Shown here: positions 20,783 to 29,363 of the stretch, in pieces
Layout: every line of letters begins with the position of its first letter
Position numbering within the stretch: position 1 is the stretch's first letter
Source: Nigerium massiliense
Lineage (GTDB): Bacteria; Actinomycetota; Actinomycetes; Propionibacteriales; Propionibacteriaceae
Assembly (NCBI RefSeq): GCF_000826085.1
Contig: NZ_CCYM01000002.1
Location: forward strand, 372,001-436,000
Reading direction: 5' to 3'
DNA: 64,000 nucleotides
The notes under the pieces: generated by a model
Seen by the model: only the letters and a program-made list of their open reading frames with translations
The model's database searches: none
What the model was told of the DNA's origin: nothing
Program-made: the position numbers and the translations under genes

Positions 20783-21771
20783 CAGGGGTGGACGCGGCGC
20801 AACCAGCGCTGCGGGTCGTGGATCTCCTCCATGCTGGGCAGCAGGCCGGCGCCGGAATAGACGACGTTGAGGCCGTCCACGCCGACGGCCGCGATGACGG
20901 CCTGGCAGAACGCGGCGCCGTCGCGGTACTGGGCCAGCTTGAGGTCCATCCCGAGGAGGCGGTTGAGCAGGGCGTGGACGCCGCCGCGCGAGCGACGCTT
21001 CTCGAACAGCCGCCGGATGTGCCCGACGGTCGGCACGACGTCGGGGCCGACGCGGTCCATCATCACGTCGGCGTAGCCCTCGAGCAGCGCCATCACCCCG
21101 GAGATCCGCTCGAAGACGACCCGCTGCTCGGGGGTGGTCAGCGCGTCCAGCACCGAGCCGCGCAGCAGCCCCTCGCGCGCGGGAATCCTCCGCTGCGGCT
21201 GCTCGAGGAGCGCGCCCATCTGTCGGATCAGGTAGTCGCGCAGCCACGGGGCCTGATGGAACTGCAGGCGATGCGTCTGCTCGTGCAGGCACACCCACAG
21301 CCGGAAGTCGGCGTGGTCGACCCCCAGCTCGCGCTCGACGGAGGCGACGTTGGGCGCCACGAGCAGCAGCATCGGGTCGCGTCCGAACGGCAGGTACTGG
21401 CCGAGCACGCGGGTGGCCATGAACGCCAGCGCGCCGCCGAGCTGGGCACCGTTGACGCGGGCCTCCACCTGCTCGCGCGGCCCGGACGGCCGCCGCAGCG
21501 GTGTCCGGGCGGCCAGCTCGAGCATGTCGCCGGCCATGGCGCAGTTCTGCCGCACCCAGCCCGCCCGGCTGACGACGCGCATCCCCTGGTCGGGCGGCGC
21601 GCTGAGCCCGGTCACCTCGGCGACGGGCGCGACGGAGGCGGCCATCGCCGCCCGGAGGCCGTCGACGACGCCCTCGATCGCCCCCTCGCTCAGCCGCGGC
21701 CCCGCCGGAACGAGGTAACCGACGCGGCCTGCGGCGCCGAGGTCGACGACGGGCAGCGGGTGGTCGGTCAC
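20782..21771 (-). CDS. Zinc-dependent metalloprotease (DUF2342 / F420-biosynthesis-associated family)
   Basis: The 329-residue protein has HEQTHRLQFHQAPWLRDYL, an HExxH zinc-metalloprotease motif near residue 163. ARVNGAQLGGALAFMATRVLGQYLPFG and LLVAPNVASVERELGVD precede it, and LEGYADVMMDRVGPDVVPTV supplies a downstream acidic residue. This zincin family is conserved between dacB and tilS in actinobacteria. The F420 label comes from phylogenetic co-occurrence, not biochemistry. Start is GTG 21771, just after the dacB stop. Substrate unknown. Confidence 0.88.
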   Translation of the reverse strand: MTDHPLPVVDLGAAGRVGYLVPAGPRLSEGAIEGVVDGLRAAMAASVAPVAEVTGLSAPPDQGMRVVSRAGWVRQNCAMAGDMLELAARTPLRRPSGPREQVEARVNGAQLGGALAFMATRVLGQYLPFGRDPMLLLVAPNVASVERELGVDHADFRLWVCLHEQTHRLQFHQAPWLRDYLIRQMGALLEQPQRRIPAREGLLRGSVLDALTTPEQRVVFERISGVMALLEGYADVMMDRVGPDVVPTVGHIRRLFEKRRSRGGVHALLNRLLGMDLKLAQYRDGAAFCQAVIAAVGVDGLNVVYSGAGLLPSMEEIHDPQRWLRRVHP

Positions 21772-21772
21772 G

Positions 21773-23107
21773 TCAGCACCCGCAGTTCGCCAGCACGGAG
21801 GCGGCCTGGTCGATCCACTGCCGGCCGCGGGCCTCGCTGGGCGCCCCGTTCAGCACGAAGGCGAACGAGTAGCGCTCGCCGTCCTTGCTGGTGACGTAGC
21901 CGGCCAGCCCGTCGACGGACGCGATGGAGCCGGTCTTGCCGCGCACGCGGCCGCGTCCGGGCGCCATCGTCGGCTCCTGGAAGCGACCGGCGAGCGTCCC
22001 CGTCACGCCGGCGACAGGGAGCCCGGTGAGCAGGTAGCGGAGGTTGGGGTCCTCGACGCCCTGGCGGATCGCGCGGGCGAGGACCCCGGGCGTGATGCGG
22101 TTGCGCGTCGAGATGCCGTTGCCGTCGGCGACGAACATGCCCGGGTCGAACAGTCCGCGCCGGGTCAGCTCGTCGGTCAGCACCGCGCGCGAATCCGCGA
22201 ACGACGCGGCCTTGCCGCGCTTGGCGGAGACGAGGAACGCCAGCGTCTCGGCGGCGTCGTTGTCGCTCTCGGACAGCGTGTGCTCGACGATCGCCGAGAT
22301 CGGCGGCGACGAGACGCTCGCCAGCGTCTCGGTGCCGGGGACGGCCTTGCCCTTGTTGGTCGCGGTGACCTTGATACCCCTGGCGGCGAGCGCCGCCACG
22401 AAGGCCCGGCCCGCGTGGTCGACCGGTGACTTGTCGCGGTTGAGGCTGCCGGGCGTGCTCAGCGCGTTGTCGACCTTCAGCGCGGTGATGGGAGCCACGG
22501 ACCACTGGAACTGTTGCGGCCAGTCCGCGTTCCAGGCCGGCCCGGAGAACAGCGTGGCGTCCAGGGTCAGCGACACGGTCGCCACCTTCTTCGCCTTCAG
22601 CTTCGCCGCCGTCGCCGCGGCGAGCCGGTCGAGGGACGCCGCACCGGGCCTACGGTCGGCGGTGCTCTGCAGCAGGGGATCCCCGCCCCCGACCAGCGCG
22701 ATCTGGTTGATGGCTCTGCCCTGCACGACCGTGGTCTGCAGCCGGCTCTCGGCGCCCAGCACGTCCAGCGCGACGACCGACGTCAGCACCTTCATCGTGG
22801 ACGCGGGCGTCTTGGGCGTGTTTCCGGCCTGGTAGACGATCTCGCCGTCGCGGTTCAGCACCATCGCCCCGATCGACGGCAGGCCGTCCTTCTTGATAGC
22901 TGAGATGCGTTGTCCCACGACCGCGGGGTTGCGTGGCAGGCCCCGCTGGACGCCCTCGAGCACCGCCGGGGGGAGCGTGTCCGCGACCGGCAGCGGGCCC
23001 GATCTCCCGCCTGGAGCCGTCCACCCCGGCGTCGCCGGGGAGAGCACCAGGGTCGTGGTCAGGGACGCCGCGACGGCGGCGACGAGCACTCGCTTCAGGG
23101 CCGTCAC
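21773..23107 (-). CDS. dacB: D-alanyl-D-alanine carboxypeptidase/endopeptidase (PBP4, peptidase S13)
   Basis: A secreted low-molecular-weight penicillin-binding protein that trims or cuts peptidoglycan peptides. It has a signal peptide (MTALKRVLVAAVAASLTTTL, cleavage near residue 30), the active-site SxxK as Ser103–Lys106 in PASTMK, SDND as the second motif and KTG in VRGKTGSIASV near the C-terminus. The 444-residue length is typical. GTG 23107 is the start. It heads the minus-strand cluster and is divergent from ppa. Confidence 0.94.
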   Translation of the reverse strand: MTALKRVLVAAVAASLTTTLVLSPATPGWTAPGGRSGPLPVADTLPPAVLEGVQRGLPRNPAVVGQRISAIKKDGLPSIGAMVLNRDGEIVYQAGNTPKTPASTMKVLTSVVALDVLGAESRLQTTVVQGRAINQIALVGGGDPLLQSTADRRPGAASLDRLAAATAAKLKAKKVATVSLTLDATLFSGPAWNADWPQQFQWSVAPITALKVDNALSTPGSLNRDKSPVDHAGRAFVAALAARGIKVTATNKGKAVPGTETLASVSSPPISAIVEHTLSESDNDAAETLAFLVSAKRGKAASFADSRAVLTDELTRRGLFDPGMFVADGNGISTRNRITPGVLARAIRQGVEDPNLRYLLTGLPVAGVTGTLAGRFQEPTMAPGRGRVRGKTGSIASVDGLAGYVTSKDGERYSFAFVLNGAPSEARGRQWIDQAASVLANCGC

Positions 23108-23204
23108 CGCGATCCGTCCTTCTGCGCGGATGCCGGGATCATGCGCTAAACGATAGGGTGCAAACGTTCACTAGCCGTGCCATCGACACAAAGGTAGGTC
23201 CCGG

Positions 23205-23768
23205 ATGTCCAAGTCGTTCGCTCGCCCACGAATCAAGCCCAGCCTTCGGTTCGACGTGACGATCGAGATTCCCAAGGGCACCAAGAACAAGTACGAAATG
23301 GATCACCTCACCGGACGCATCCGCCTCGACCGCACTCTGTTCACCGCCACGCAGTACCCCAACGACTACGGTTTCATCGAGGGAACCCTGGGCCAGGACG
23401 GCGACCCGCTCGACGCGATGGTGCTGCTGCCCGAGGCGACGTTCCCCGGCGCGCTGATCGAGTGCCGCGCGATCGGCATGTTCCGCATGAAGGACGAGAT
23501 GGGCGGCGACGACAAGGTGCTCGCCATCCCCACCGCCGACCTGCGCCAGGACAGCATCACCGAGCTCGACGACCTGCCCGCGCTGAACCTGCTGGAGATC
23601 GAGCACTTCTTCGCGGTCTACAAGGACCTCGAGCCCGGCAAGTCCGTCGAGGGGGCCACGTGGGTGGGCCGCAGCGAGGCGGAGAAGGAGATCCAGGCCA
23701 GCTGGGAGCGCGCCCGCGGCACCTCCTTCGCCAACGAGTTCACCCCGCGTCCCGAACTCGAGGCCTGA
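23205..23768 (+). CDS. ppa: Inorganic pyrophosphatase (family I)
   Basis: It hydrolyses pyrophosphate to drive biosynthetic reactions. The metal-binding signature [11 protein letters not shown] is near residue 65. [13 protein letters not shown] precedes it, and [11 protein letters not shown] and [13 protein letters not shown] follow. The N-terminus ([14 protein letters not shown]) is about 15 residues longer than in many homologues; an ATG further in is not evident, so 23205 is kept. The divergent dacB–ppa arrangement is common in actinobacteria. Confidence 0.96.
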   Translation: MSKSFARPRIKPSLRFDVTIEIPKGTKNKYEMDHLTGRIRLDRTLFTATQYPNDYGFIEGTLGQDGDPLDAMVLLPEATFPGALIECRAIGMFRMKDEMGGDDKVLAIPTADLRQDSITELDDLPALNLLEIEHFFAVYKDLEPGKSVEGATWVGRSEAEKEIQASWERARGTSFANEFTPRPELEA

Positions 23769-23780
23769 TCCGTCCCGACC

Positions 23781-24632
23781 GTGTACGCGTTCCCCGCCCC
23801 TGAGTTCACGCTCGCCCACCTGAGCGACTCGCACATCCGTGCGGCCGCCGATCCGCTGGTCGGGGGCCGCGTCGACTCGCGGGCGACCACCTCCCGCGCG
23901 CTGGACGTGCTGACGTCCTGGGACCAGCCGGTCGACGCGTGGCTGTTCTCCGGGGACCTGAGCGACGACGGCAGCCCCGACTCCTACGCCTGGCTGCGCC
24001 GGCAGGTCGAGGACGCCGCCGCGTCCGTCGGCGTCCCGGTGCTGTGGCTGAACGGCAACCACGACGAGCGGGCCGCCTTCCGCGCCGGCCTGCTCGGGCA
24101 GGCGCCATCAGAGGAGCCGTACAACGCGGAGCACCGCGTGGGGGACGTGCGGTTCCTGCTGCTGGACACCAACCTGCCCGGACGCCCCGAGGGCCTCGTC
24201 GCCGACTCCTCCTTGGGGTGGCTGGCCGACCGCCTCGCCGAGCCGGACCCGCCCCTCGGGACCGTCCTCGTGATGCACCACACCCCGCTGCCGCCGCTGC
24301 AGACCGCTGCCGGGCTCTGGCCGCTGACGAACCCTCAGCCCGTGGCGGAGGCCGTGCGCGGCTCGGGGGTCCGGCTCATCCTGGGCGGCCATTTCCACCA
24401 GCCCTCGCACGGCACCTTCGCGGGCATCCCGGTGTCGGGCGCCACCTCGCTCACCTACACCCAGGACCTGACCGACGGCTTGACCCTGCGCGGCCAGGAC
24501 GCAGGCCAGGGCTTCGCGCTGGTGCAGCTCTACCCCGCCGACGTCATGTCGACCACGGTGGGCCTCACCCGCGGCGCGCTCGTGCACCAGAGGATCACCC
24601 CGGCGGACACCGCGAAGCTGAGAAAATCCTAA
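23781..24632 (+). CDS. Metallophosphoesterase, cyclic-nucleotide phosphodiesterase-like (Rv0805/CpdA type)
   Basis: The 283-residue protein contains the full two-metal set of the calcineurin-like fold: HLSDSHIR (Asp16, His18), SGDLSDDG, NGNHDE, MHHTPLP and GGHFHQ. Sequence order and spacing resemble class III cAMP phosphodiesterases such as Rv0805, so cyclic-nucleotide or broad phosphodiester hydrolysis is likely; the substrate is inferred. GTG 23781 follows ppa by 12 bp, so the two may be co-transcribed. A strong hairpin follows at 24737. Confidence 0.87.
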   Translation: MYAFPAPEFTLAHLSDSHIRAAADPLVGGRVDSRATTSRALDVLTSWDQPVDAWLFSGDLSDDGSPDSYAWLRRQVEDAAASVGVPVLWLNGNHDERAAFRAGLLGQAPSEEPYNAEHRVGDVRFLLLDTNLPGRPEGLVADSSLGWLADRLAEPDPPLGTVLVMHHTPLPPLQTAAGLWPLTNPQPVAEAVRGSGVRLILGGHFHQPSHGTFAGIPVSGATSLTYTQDLTDGLTLRGQDAGQGFALVQLYPADVMSTTVGLTRGALVHQRITPADTAKLRKS

Positions 24633-24736
24633 GAATCTGTGCGTGAGCAGCGGCGCATTCCAAAACACTGTCACGCATGTTCACTTTCTCGCGTGAAGTG
24701 AAAAGGCGTCCCTTTTCGGGCTTCAATGCGCATTAG

Positions 24737-24779
24737 TGTCCCCTGCCCGGGTGACCTCTCGTCACCCGGCCAGGGGACA
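24737..24779 (+). terminator. Long-stem terminator after the phosphodiesterase gene
   Basis: TGTCCCCTGCCCGGGTGAC (24737–24755) pairs with 24761–24779 with a single mismatch and a CTCTC loop, and is followed by a T-rich TTTCATACTTTTC. This is the only classical T-tailed intrinsic terminator I see in this part of the window. Its outer arms also match the TGTCCC/GGGACA motif of the neighbouring repeat element. Confidence 0.8.
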
Positions 24780-24792
24780 TTTCATACTTTTC

Positions 24793-24954
24793 TCCTATCA
24801 GGACGAGACGAAAGTGCCTGTCTCGCCAACGCGGCGCTGGCTACCGTTGACACTGGAACTCGACTCACGAAGCCCCGGAATTCGGCATCGACGAAAGTGT
24901 CCCTTCCGCGAGGTAGAGACATATGTCCCGTCTTGGTGCAGAATGGGGATGACC
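24793..24954 (-). repeat. Intergenic element copy A (with copies at 29674 and 53778)
   Basis: Read on the minus strand, blocks occur in this order: GGTCATCCCC (from 24954), TGCACC (24940–24935), GGGACACTTTCGTC (ending 24890), AGGCACTTTCGTC (ending 24807) and the inverted repeat TCCTGATAGGA (24803–24793). The same order and similar spacing occur in the two other convergent gaps. Only short blocks are conserved; the intervening sequence differs, so this is an old or loosely constrained family. Confidence 0.5.
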
Positions 24955-25132
24955 GATGAGAACACCGGTCATTTCGAAGCCAGCTTTCGAGTGGAACGGA
25001 TCCCTGCGGGGATCCCCCAAGACGGAGCTTTCTCGTGTCGTCGACTCAGTGACCGACCGGCACGAGAGGGCTTCAGCCCCCGGGATTGGTCCCCCTGGGG
25101 AAGCCGACCCGCATTCCCCCCGCGGGCGGCAG

Positions 25133-25164
25133 GCGGGTCGTGAGCCTCGACGCTCACGACCCGC
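25133..25164. terminator. Hairpin overlapping the 3' end of the DNA glycosylase gene
   Basis: GCGGGTCGTGAG (25133–25144) pairs perfectly with CTCACGACCCGC (25153–25164) across an 8-nt loop. The downstream arm includes the stop codon of the minus-strand glycosylase gene at 25154. No T-run is present. Confidence 0.65.
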
Positions 25165-25813
25165 TCACATTTTGCTTGGGTCGATGCGGCTTGAACGCCG
25201 AGACAGCCGGGTCACCCGCCAGCCAGAACCGCCAGGGCCGATCCGCCGCCCGGGAGACGTTCACCCGCGGGCCGGACGCCACCTCCCTGCGTCGCGCCGC
25301 CGCGACGGCGTCCGCGGGCTCCAGCACGACCTCGGGGCCGCCCAGCACGGCCCCGTTGTGAGCGGCGGTGATGCCGAGGGCTCGACACAGGTTGCCGGGC
25401 CCCCTCCCCAGGGCCGCGTCGGGGACGCCGCCCCGCCGCTCCCGGGCCCGCTCGGCTCCCGCGACGATCGACCCCGCCCGCAGCAGCACGGCGCTGGCCC
25501 GGCCCTCCGGGCCGCAGACGACGTTGCAGCAGTGGTGCCCGTGCATCTGGTACACGTACAGCCGGCCCGCGGGGCCGAACATCACCTCGTTACGCCTGGT
25601 TGGGCCGCGCCACGCGTGGGACGCCGGGTCGAACTCACCCTCGTAGGCCTCCACCTCGACGATGACGGCGGCCACGTCCCCGACGCGCAGCAGGCAGCCC
25701 AGCAGGGCGGGGGCGGCGTCCAGAGCCGGGCGGCTGAGCACGGGCACCGTCGCGTCCGTTGGCCGGGAGGTGACGGGGCCCCCTTCCGGGGACGGCGGCG
25801 AAACAGAGGGCAC
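25154..25813 (-). CDS. DNA-3-methyladenine glycosylase (AAG/MPG family)
   Basis: It excises alkylated or deaminated purines. The mammalian-type AAG fold is recognisable from LGCLLRVGDVAAVIVEVEAYEG (catalytic Glu in EVEAY), DPASHAWRGPTRRNEVMFGPAGRLYVYQMHG with the intercalating Tyr region, HCCNVVCG, AVLLRAG and LGRGPGNLCRALGI. The 219-residue length is normal. Start is GTG 25813; the first 25 residues are Pro/Ser-rich and a later GTG near the conserved core is possible. It is convergent with the phosphodiesterase and divergent from the small gene at 25983. Confidence 0.93.
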   Translation of the reverse strand: MPSVSPPSPEGGPVTSRPTDATVPVLSRPALDAAPALLGCLLRVGDVAAVIVEVEAYEGEFDPASHAWRGPTRRNEVMFGPAGRLYVYQMHGHHCCNVVCGPEGRASAVLLRAGSIVAGAERARERRGGVPDAALGRGPGNLCRALGITAAHNGAVLGGPEVVLEPADAVAAARRREVASGPRVNVSRAADRPWRFWLAGDPAVSAFKPHRPKQNVSGS

Positions 25814-25982
25814 GGTCGTTCACCCTGCCACACGCTTCGCGACGTCAGGTCCCGGATTGGTAGCGATTCGCCCACCCCTGTGGAAGGAAGGCCTCGGACG
25901 GCCGAAACTGGGGACGTCCGCTCCGACCGGGTTTCTCGCGGTGACGGGCTCACAGCAACGGATACGCCGGGAGGGGGACACC

Positions 25983-26402
25983 GTGGATCGAAAGAAAGAC
26001 ACGGCTTCGTCGCCGTCCTACCCGTCCGACTGGCGCGTGGAGCGCTGGCAGCGCCAGGAGTACGACCGCCTCTACATCCGCTCGGGCGACGGCGTCCCCG
26101 TGGGCTGGTTCGATCTCATCTCCGGCGTCGTCTCCGCCGTCGAGCCCCGCAGGCTCGGGGAACTTCTCGACTTCCTCGCCGACTGGCGGTCGACCCCGGA
26201 GGCTGCGCACATCGACCGGCTACCCCGGCCCGAGCCGCTTCCGATCCGGCGCGAGAGCGTGCGCCCCGCCCGCCGCGGCGGGCACGAACCCGTCGTGCAC
26301 GAGCACGGCGAGCAGGCTCCGGCTCGCGAGCGTGGCCGGGCCCTCTTCGGACGCCGTTCCCGCCGCCGCGCCCGGACCGGCACTGACACGGATAGACACT
26401 GA
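25983..26402 (+). CDS. Hypothetical protein
   Basis: The 139-residue product starts at GTG 25983, with GGAGGGGG five bases upstream. The first 65 residues look folded, with aromatic and charged residues (WRVERWQRQEYDRLYIRSGDG, VGWFDLISG, LGELLDFLADW). The rest is Arg/Pro/Glu-rich and ends in a basic, low-complexity tail. I do not recognise a family with confidence. The stop codon lies inside a 16-bp tandem repeat. Confidence 0.65.
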   Translation: MDRKKDTASSPSYPSDWRVERWQRQEYDRLYIRSGDGVPVGWFDLISGVVSAVEPRRLGELLDFLADWRSTPEAAHIDRLPRPEPLPIRRESVRPARRGGHEPVVHEHGEQAPARERGRALFGRRSRRRARTGTDTDRH

Positions 26403-26445
26403 CACCCACCGAGACTGACACGACCCGGCACTGACACACGCCCGT
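26382..26445 (+). repeat. Four tandem 16-bp units beginning ACTGACAC
   Basis: ACTGACAC begins at 26382, 26398, 26414 and 26430, a strict 16-bp period. The other half of each unit varies (for example GGATAGAC and CCACCGAG). The first copy codes for the end of the hypothetical protein and the second supplies its TGA. The remaining copies are non-coding, between that gene and the convergent gene at 26489. Confidence 0.85.
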
Positions 26446-26488
26446 CACGGGCCGGCGCGGGGTGCCAGCCGTGCGCTCGACGACCTCC

Positions 26489-27919
26489 TCAGCGTCGCAA
26501 CACGTGCCGTAGCGCGCGACCAAGCTCCGGGTAGGCGAACTCGAACCCGGTCTCGGGTAGCCGCGTGTGCACGCGTTGATCGGTGCGCACGATCTGGTCC
26601 GTGGCGCCGCGGCCGAGCACCGCGCTCGGCGCCCAGCTCGGCAGCGGGACCGCGCTCGGACGGTGCAGCGTCCGGCCCAGTTCGGCGGCGAACTCGGCCT
26701 GGGTCACCGGTTCCGGCGAGGTGAGATTCAACGGGCCCGAGGCGTCCGGGGCGAGGGCGGCGTGCGCGAACCCGCGGACGGCGTCGTCCAGGGCGATCCA
26801 GCTCAGGTAGGCGTCCGGCTCGGTCAGCGGGCCGCCGAGCCCGACTCCGAAGGACGCCAGCTGCGGCAGCAGCATGCCGCCCGACTCGGCCAGCACCGTG
26901 CCGGTCCGCAGATACGCGACCCGCAGCCCCGCGTCCTCGGCCGGCCGTGCGGCGCCCTCCCAGTGCTGCACGACGTCCGCCAGGAAGCCGGAGCCCGCGG
27001 CGGCGTCCTCGGTGAGGATCTCGCCGGGACGCCGCGCCCCGTAGTAGCCGACCGCGGAGCCTTGGACGAGGGTCCGTCCGCGGCCGTCGCCCACCTCGGC
27101 CAGCGCCTGCGCGATGGTGCGGGTCGCCCTGACCCGCGAGTGATGGAGCTGCTGCTTGCCGGTGCGCGAGAAGCGCCGCGCGATGGGGCTGCCCGCCAGA
27201 TTGATGACGACGTCCACGTCGGCCAGCGCGGACGGCTCGAGGCGCCCGGGACGCCCGCCCGCCCCCGTATCGGCCTGGCCGGGGTCCCAGACGATCTCAC
27301 CGTCGCGCGGGCGCTCGTCGGGTGTCCCGCGTCCGCGCACGAGCCGGGTGACGCGGTGGCCGCCGGTGGTGAGCAGGGCGCACAGCTGCGTCCCGATCAA
27401 CCCGGACGCCCCGGCGACCGCGACGTGGCGGGCCTCGCCCGCGGCGTGACCGGCGTGGAAGGCGAGATCGTCGCGCAGCTGGGCCTCCCGGAACCGGAAG
27501 AACCGGACCAGCTGGGACTCGACGAGCGACCGGGGCGCGGGGAACTCCCACGTGACCCGGTCGGTGATGGTGGTTCCGCCGCCGGGGGCGTCCGCGAAGA
27601 GGTGCTCGTGGCGCCAGGAGCGGAAGGGCCCCTTGAGTTGCTCGTCAATGAACCGCTCGCCGGGCACGAGGCCGAAATGGCGCAGCGTCCAGCCGACGTG
27701 CGGCCGGACCCGCAGCCCGAGCATGCCGGCCGCCCCCGAGACGACCGGGTGGCTCACGTGCAGCGTGATGACCGAGCCGGGCGTGAGCCCCGCGTCCTCG
27801 CCCTCGGCGGTGGCCATTCCGGGCGGCGTCAGGCGGACGAACGCGCCCGGGCGCTCGTGCCAGGCCCAGACGTGGTCGCGCGGGTACGGATAGGTGGCGG
27901 TGTGCTCGAAGACCGGCAT
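26489..27919 (-). CDS. SRPBCC domain fused to TIGR01777 (SulA/YfcH-like) NAD-dependent epimerase family protein
   Basis: Residues 1–155 form an SRPBCC/START-like ligand-binding domain (VFEHTATYPYPRDHVWAWHERPGAFVRLTPPG, IDEQLKGPFRSWRHEH). Residues 165–476 are an extended-SDR domain of the TIGR01777 group, with VAVAGASGLIGTQLC for NAD(P) binding, INLAGSPIARRFS, GSAVGYYG and YLSWIALDD. The fusion is a known actinobacterial architecture of unknown function. ATG 27919 is a natural start at the SRPBCC strand. It is divergent from the ankyrin gene. Confidence 0.88.
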   Translation of the reverse strand: MPVFEHTATYPYPRDHVWAWHERPGAFVRLTPPGMATAEGEDAGLTPGSVITLHVSHPVVSGAAGMLGLRVRPHVGWTLRHFGLVPGERFIDEQLKGPFRSWRHEHLFADAPGGGTTITDRVTWEFPAPRSLVESQLVRFFRFREAQLRDDLAFHAGHAAGEARHVAVAGASGLIGTQLCALLTTGGHRVTRLVRGRGTPDERPRDGEIVWDPGQADTGAGGRPGRLEPSALADVDVVINLAGSPIARRFSRTGKQQLHHSRVRATRTIAQALAEVGDGRGRTLVQGSAVGYYGARRPGEILTEDAAAGSGFLADVVQHWEGAARPAEDAGLRVAYLRTGTVLAESGGMLLPQLASFGVGLGGPLTEPDAYLSWIALDDAVRGFAHAALAPDASGPLNLTSPEPVTQAEFAAELGRTLHRPSAVPLPSWAPSAVLGRGATDQIVRTDQRVHTRLPETGFEFAYPELGRALRHVLRR

Positions 27920-28055
27920 GACACGACGCTACTGCCATCCGCGTCCGGAACCGCTACCCCTTCCCGGACCGCCGCGATGAACCGGGCGCCGATCTCGCCG
28001 CTGCGCCCGGCCGAGCACGGCGACGGACGCGAGCCGGCTCGGTACCGTGAACCGC

Positions 28056-28505
28056 ATGAGCGATGCGAACGACCTGTCCCCCGCCGAACTCGACGCCCTC
28101 AACGGGCTGTTCGATGCCGCCCGCGAGGGCGACCGCACCCTGTTGGCGGCGGTCGACGCCGGCGTCCCGGTGAACCTGACCAACTCCAACGGCGACACCC
28201 TGCTCATCCTGGCCGCCTACCGCGAGCAGCCTGAGATCGCCGCCGGGCTTCTCGAGCGCGGCGCGGACCCCGACCGCATCAACGACCGCGGGCAGACCGC
28301 GATCGCGTGCGCGGTGTTCCGGCAGTCGGAGGAGATCGTTCGGATGCTCCTGAACGCCGGCGCCGACCCGAAGCTCGGCGCGCAACCGGCCCGCGAGATC
28401 GCGCGGTTCTTCGGCCTGGACGCCATCGGCGCGGTGCTCGACGAGGCGGCCGGGGCGTCCGAGGGGCAGGGGCACAGCGACGGCCCGCGGCCGGACGCGA
28501 ACTAG
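28056..28505 (+). CDS. Ankyrin-repeat protein
   Basis: A 149-residue cytoplasmic protein with about four ankyrin units: GLFDAAREGDRTLLAAVDAGVPVNLTNSNGDTLL, LAAYREQPEIAAGLLERGADPDRINDRGQTAI, ACAVFRQSEEIVRMLLNAGADP and a degenerate fourth. These mediate protein–protein contacts; the partner is unknown. ATG 28056 (MSDANDLS) is preferred; GTG 28047 is the alternative. The C-terminus is short and polar. It is followed by an SDR gene 42 bp downstream in the same direction. Confidence 0.88.
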   Translation: MSDANDLSPAELDALNGLFDAAREGDRTLLAAVDAGVPVNLTNSNGDTLLILAAYREQPEIAAGLLERGADPDRINDRGQTAIACAVFRQSEEIVRMLLNAGADPKLGAQPAREIARFFGLDAIGAVLDEAAGASEGQGHSDGPRPDAN

Positions 28506-28547
28506 GCTGACACCGGACGACCGCCGTCCACGACCGAAGGAGCAGAC

Positions 28548-29363
28548 ATGGCCCGCACGATCGTCATCACCGGCGCCAGCGACGGGGTGGGTGCTGCCGC
28601 GGCGCGCGAACTCGCGTCCCAGGGCCACCACATCGCGGTCGTCGGGCGCAACCCCGAGCGCACCCGCCGGGTCGCCGAGGAGGTGCACGGCGAGGCGTTC
28701 CTCGCCGACTTCTCCCGGCTCACCGAGGTGCGCCGGCTCGCCCAGCAGCTCCGCGACCGGTACGAGCGCATCGACGTGCTGGCGAACAACGCCGGCGGCA
28801 TCTTCGGCGAGCGCATCGTCACCGAGGACGGCCACGAGCTCACCCTGCAGGTGAACTACCTGGCGCCGTTCCTGCTGACGAACCTGCTGCTCGACCGGCT
28901 GATCGAGTCGCGGGCGTCCGTGATCTCGACCTCCAGCGTCGCGTCGACGGGCGGGCACATCGACCTGCGCAACCTCGAGCTCGAGCGGCGCTGGGGCAAG
29001 TGGCCGGCCTATTGCAACGCCAAGCTGCTCAACGTCCTGTTCACCCGGGGACTGCATCGCGCGTGCGTTCTCGACGGGGTCTCGGCCGCCGCGTTCCACC
29101 CGGGGGTGGTGGCGAGCAGCTTCGCCCACCAGAGCCGCGGGCTCACCTCGAAGCTGTGGACGTCCGCCCTCGGGCGCCGTTTCATGGTCTCCCCCGCCCA
29201 GGGTGCCGACCAGCTCGTCTGGCTGGCCACCGGCACGCCGCCCCGCGATTGGGCGTCCGGCCAGTACTACGTCAAGCGCCGGGCGAGGGTGCCCAACAGG
29301 CAAGTGCGGGACGACCGCCTCGTGGACGACCTGTGGAAGGCCACCGCCGCGATGGTGGCCTGA
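28548..29363 (+). CDS. Short-chain dehydrogenase/reductase
   Basis: The 271-residue protein contains GASDGVGAAAA (cofactor binding), NNAGG, the catalytic Ser in ISTSSVAS and Tyr-x3-Lys in AYCNAK, the classical SDR set. VGRNPERTRR after strand 2 carries an Arg and suggests NADP. It resembles retinol-dehydrogenase/WW-oxidoreductase-like SDRs (FHPGVVASSFAHQSRG). Substrate unknown. GAAGGAG lies about 8 bp upstream of ATG 28548. It may share a transcript with the ankyrin gene. Confidence 0.9.
   Translation: MARTIVITGASDGVGAAAARELASQGHHIAVVGRNPERTRRVAEEVHGEAFLADFSRLTEVRRLAQQLRDRYERIDVLANNAGGIFGERIVTEDGHELTLQVNYLAPFLLTNLLLDRLIESRASVISTSSVASTGGHIDLRNLELERRWGKWPAYCNAKLLNVLFTRGLHRACVLDGVSAAAFHPGVVASSFAHQSRGLTSKLWTSALGRRFMVSPAQGADQLVWLATGTPPRDWASGQYYVKRRARVPNRQVRDDRLVDDLWKATAAMVA

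Larger units (their letters stand above)
24633..25153. other. Gene-free gap between convergent genes (island A)
   Basis: This 521-bp stretch is clearly more AT-rich than its neighbours and has no convincing gene on either strand. It holds a 19-bp-stem terminator (24737–24779), a repeat element read on the minus strand (24793–24954) and a second hairpin running into the DNA glycosylase gene. Short Met-started frames here have no ribosome site or recognisable product. Confidence 0.75.

Noticed and set aside
24736..25143. Overlapping short Met-started frames in gap A as small proteins
   Set aside because: No ribosome site, atypical codon use and they cross a strong terminator hairpin.
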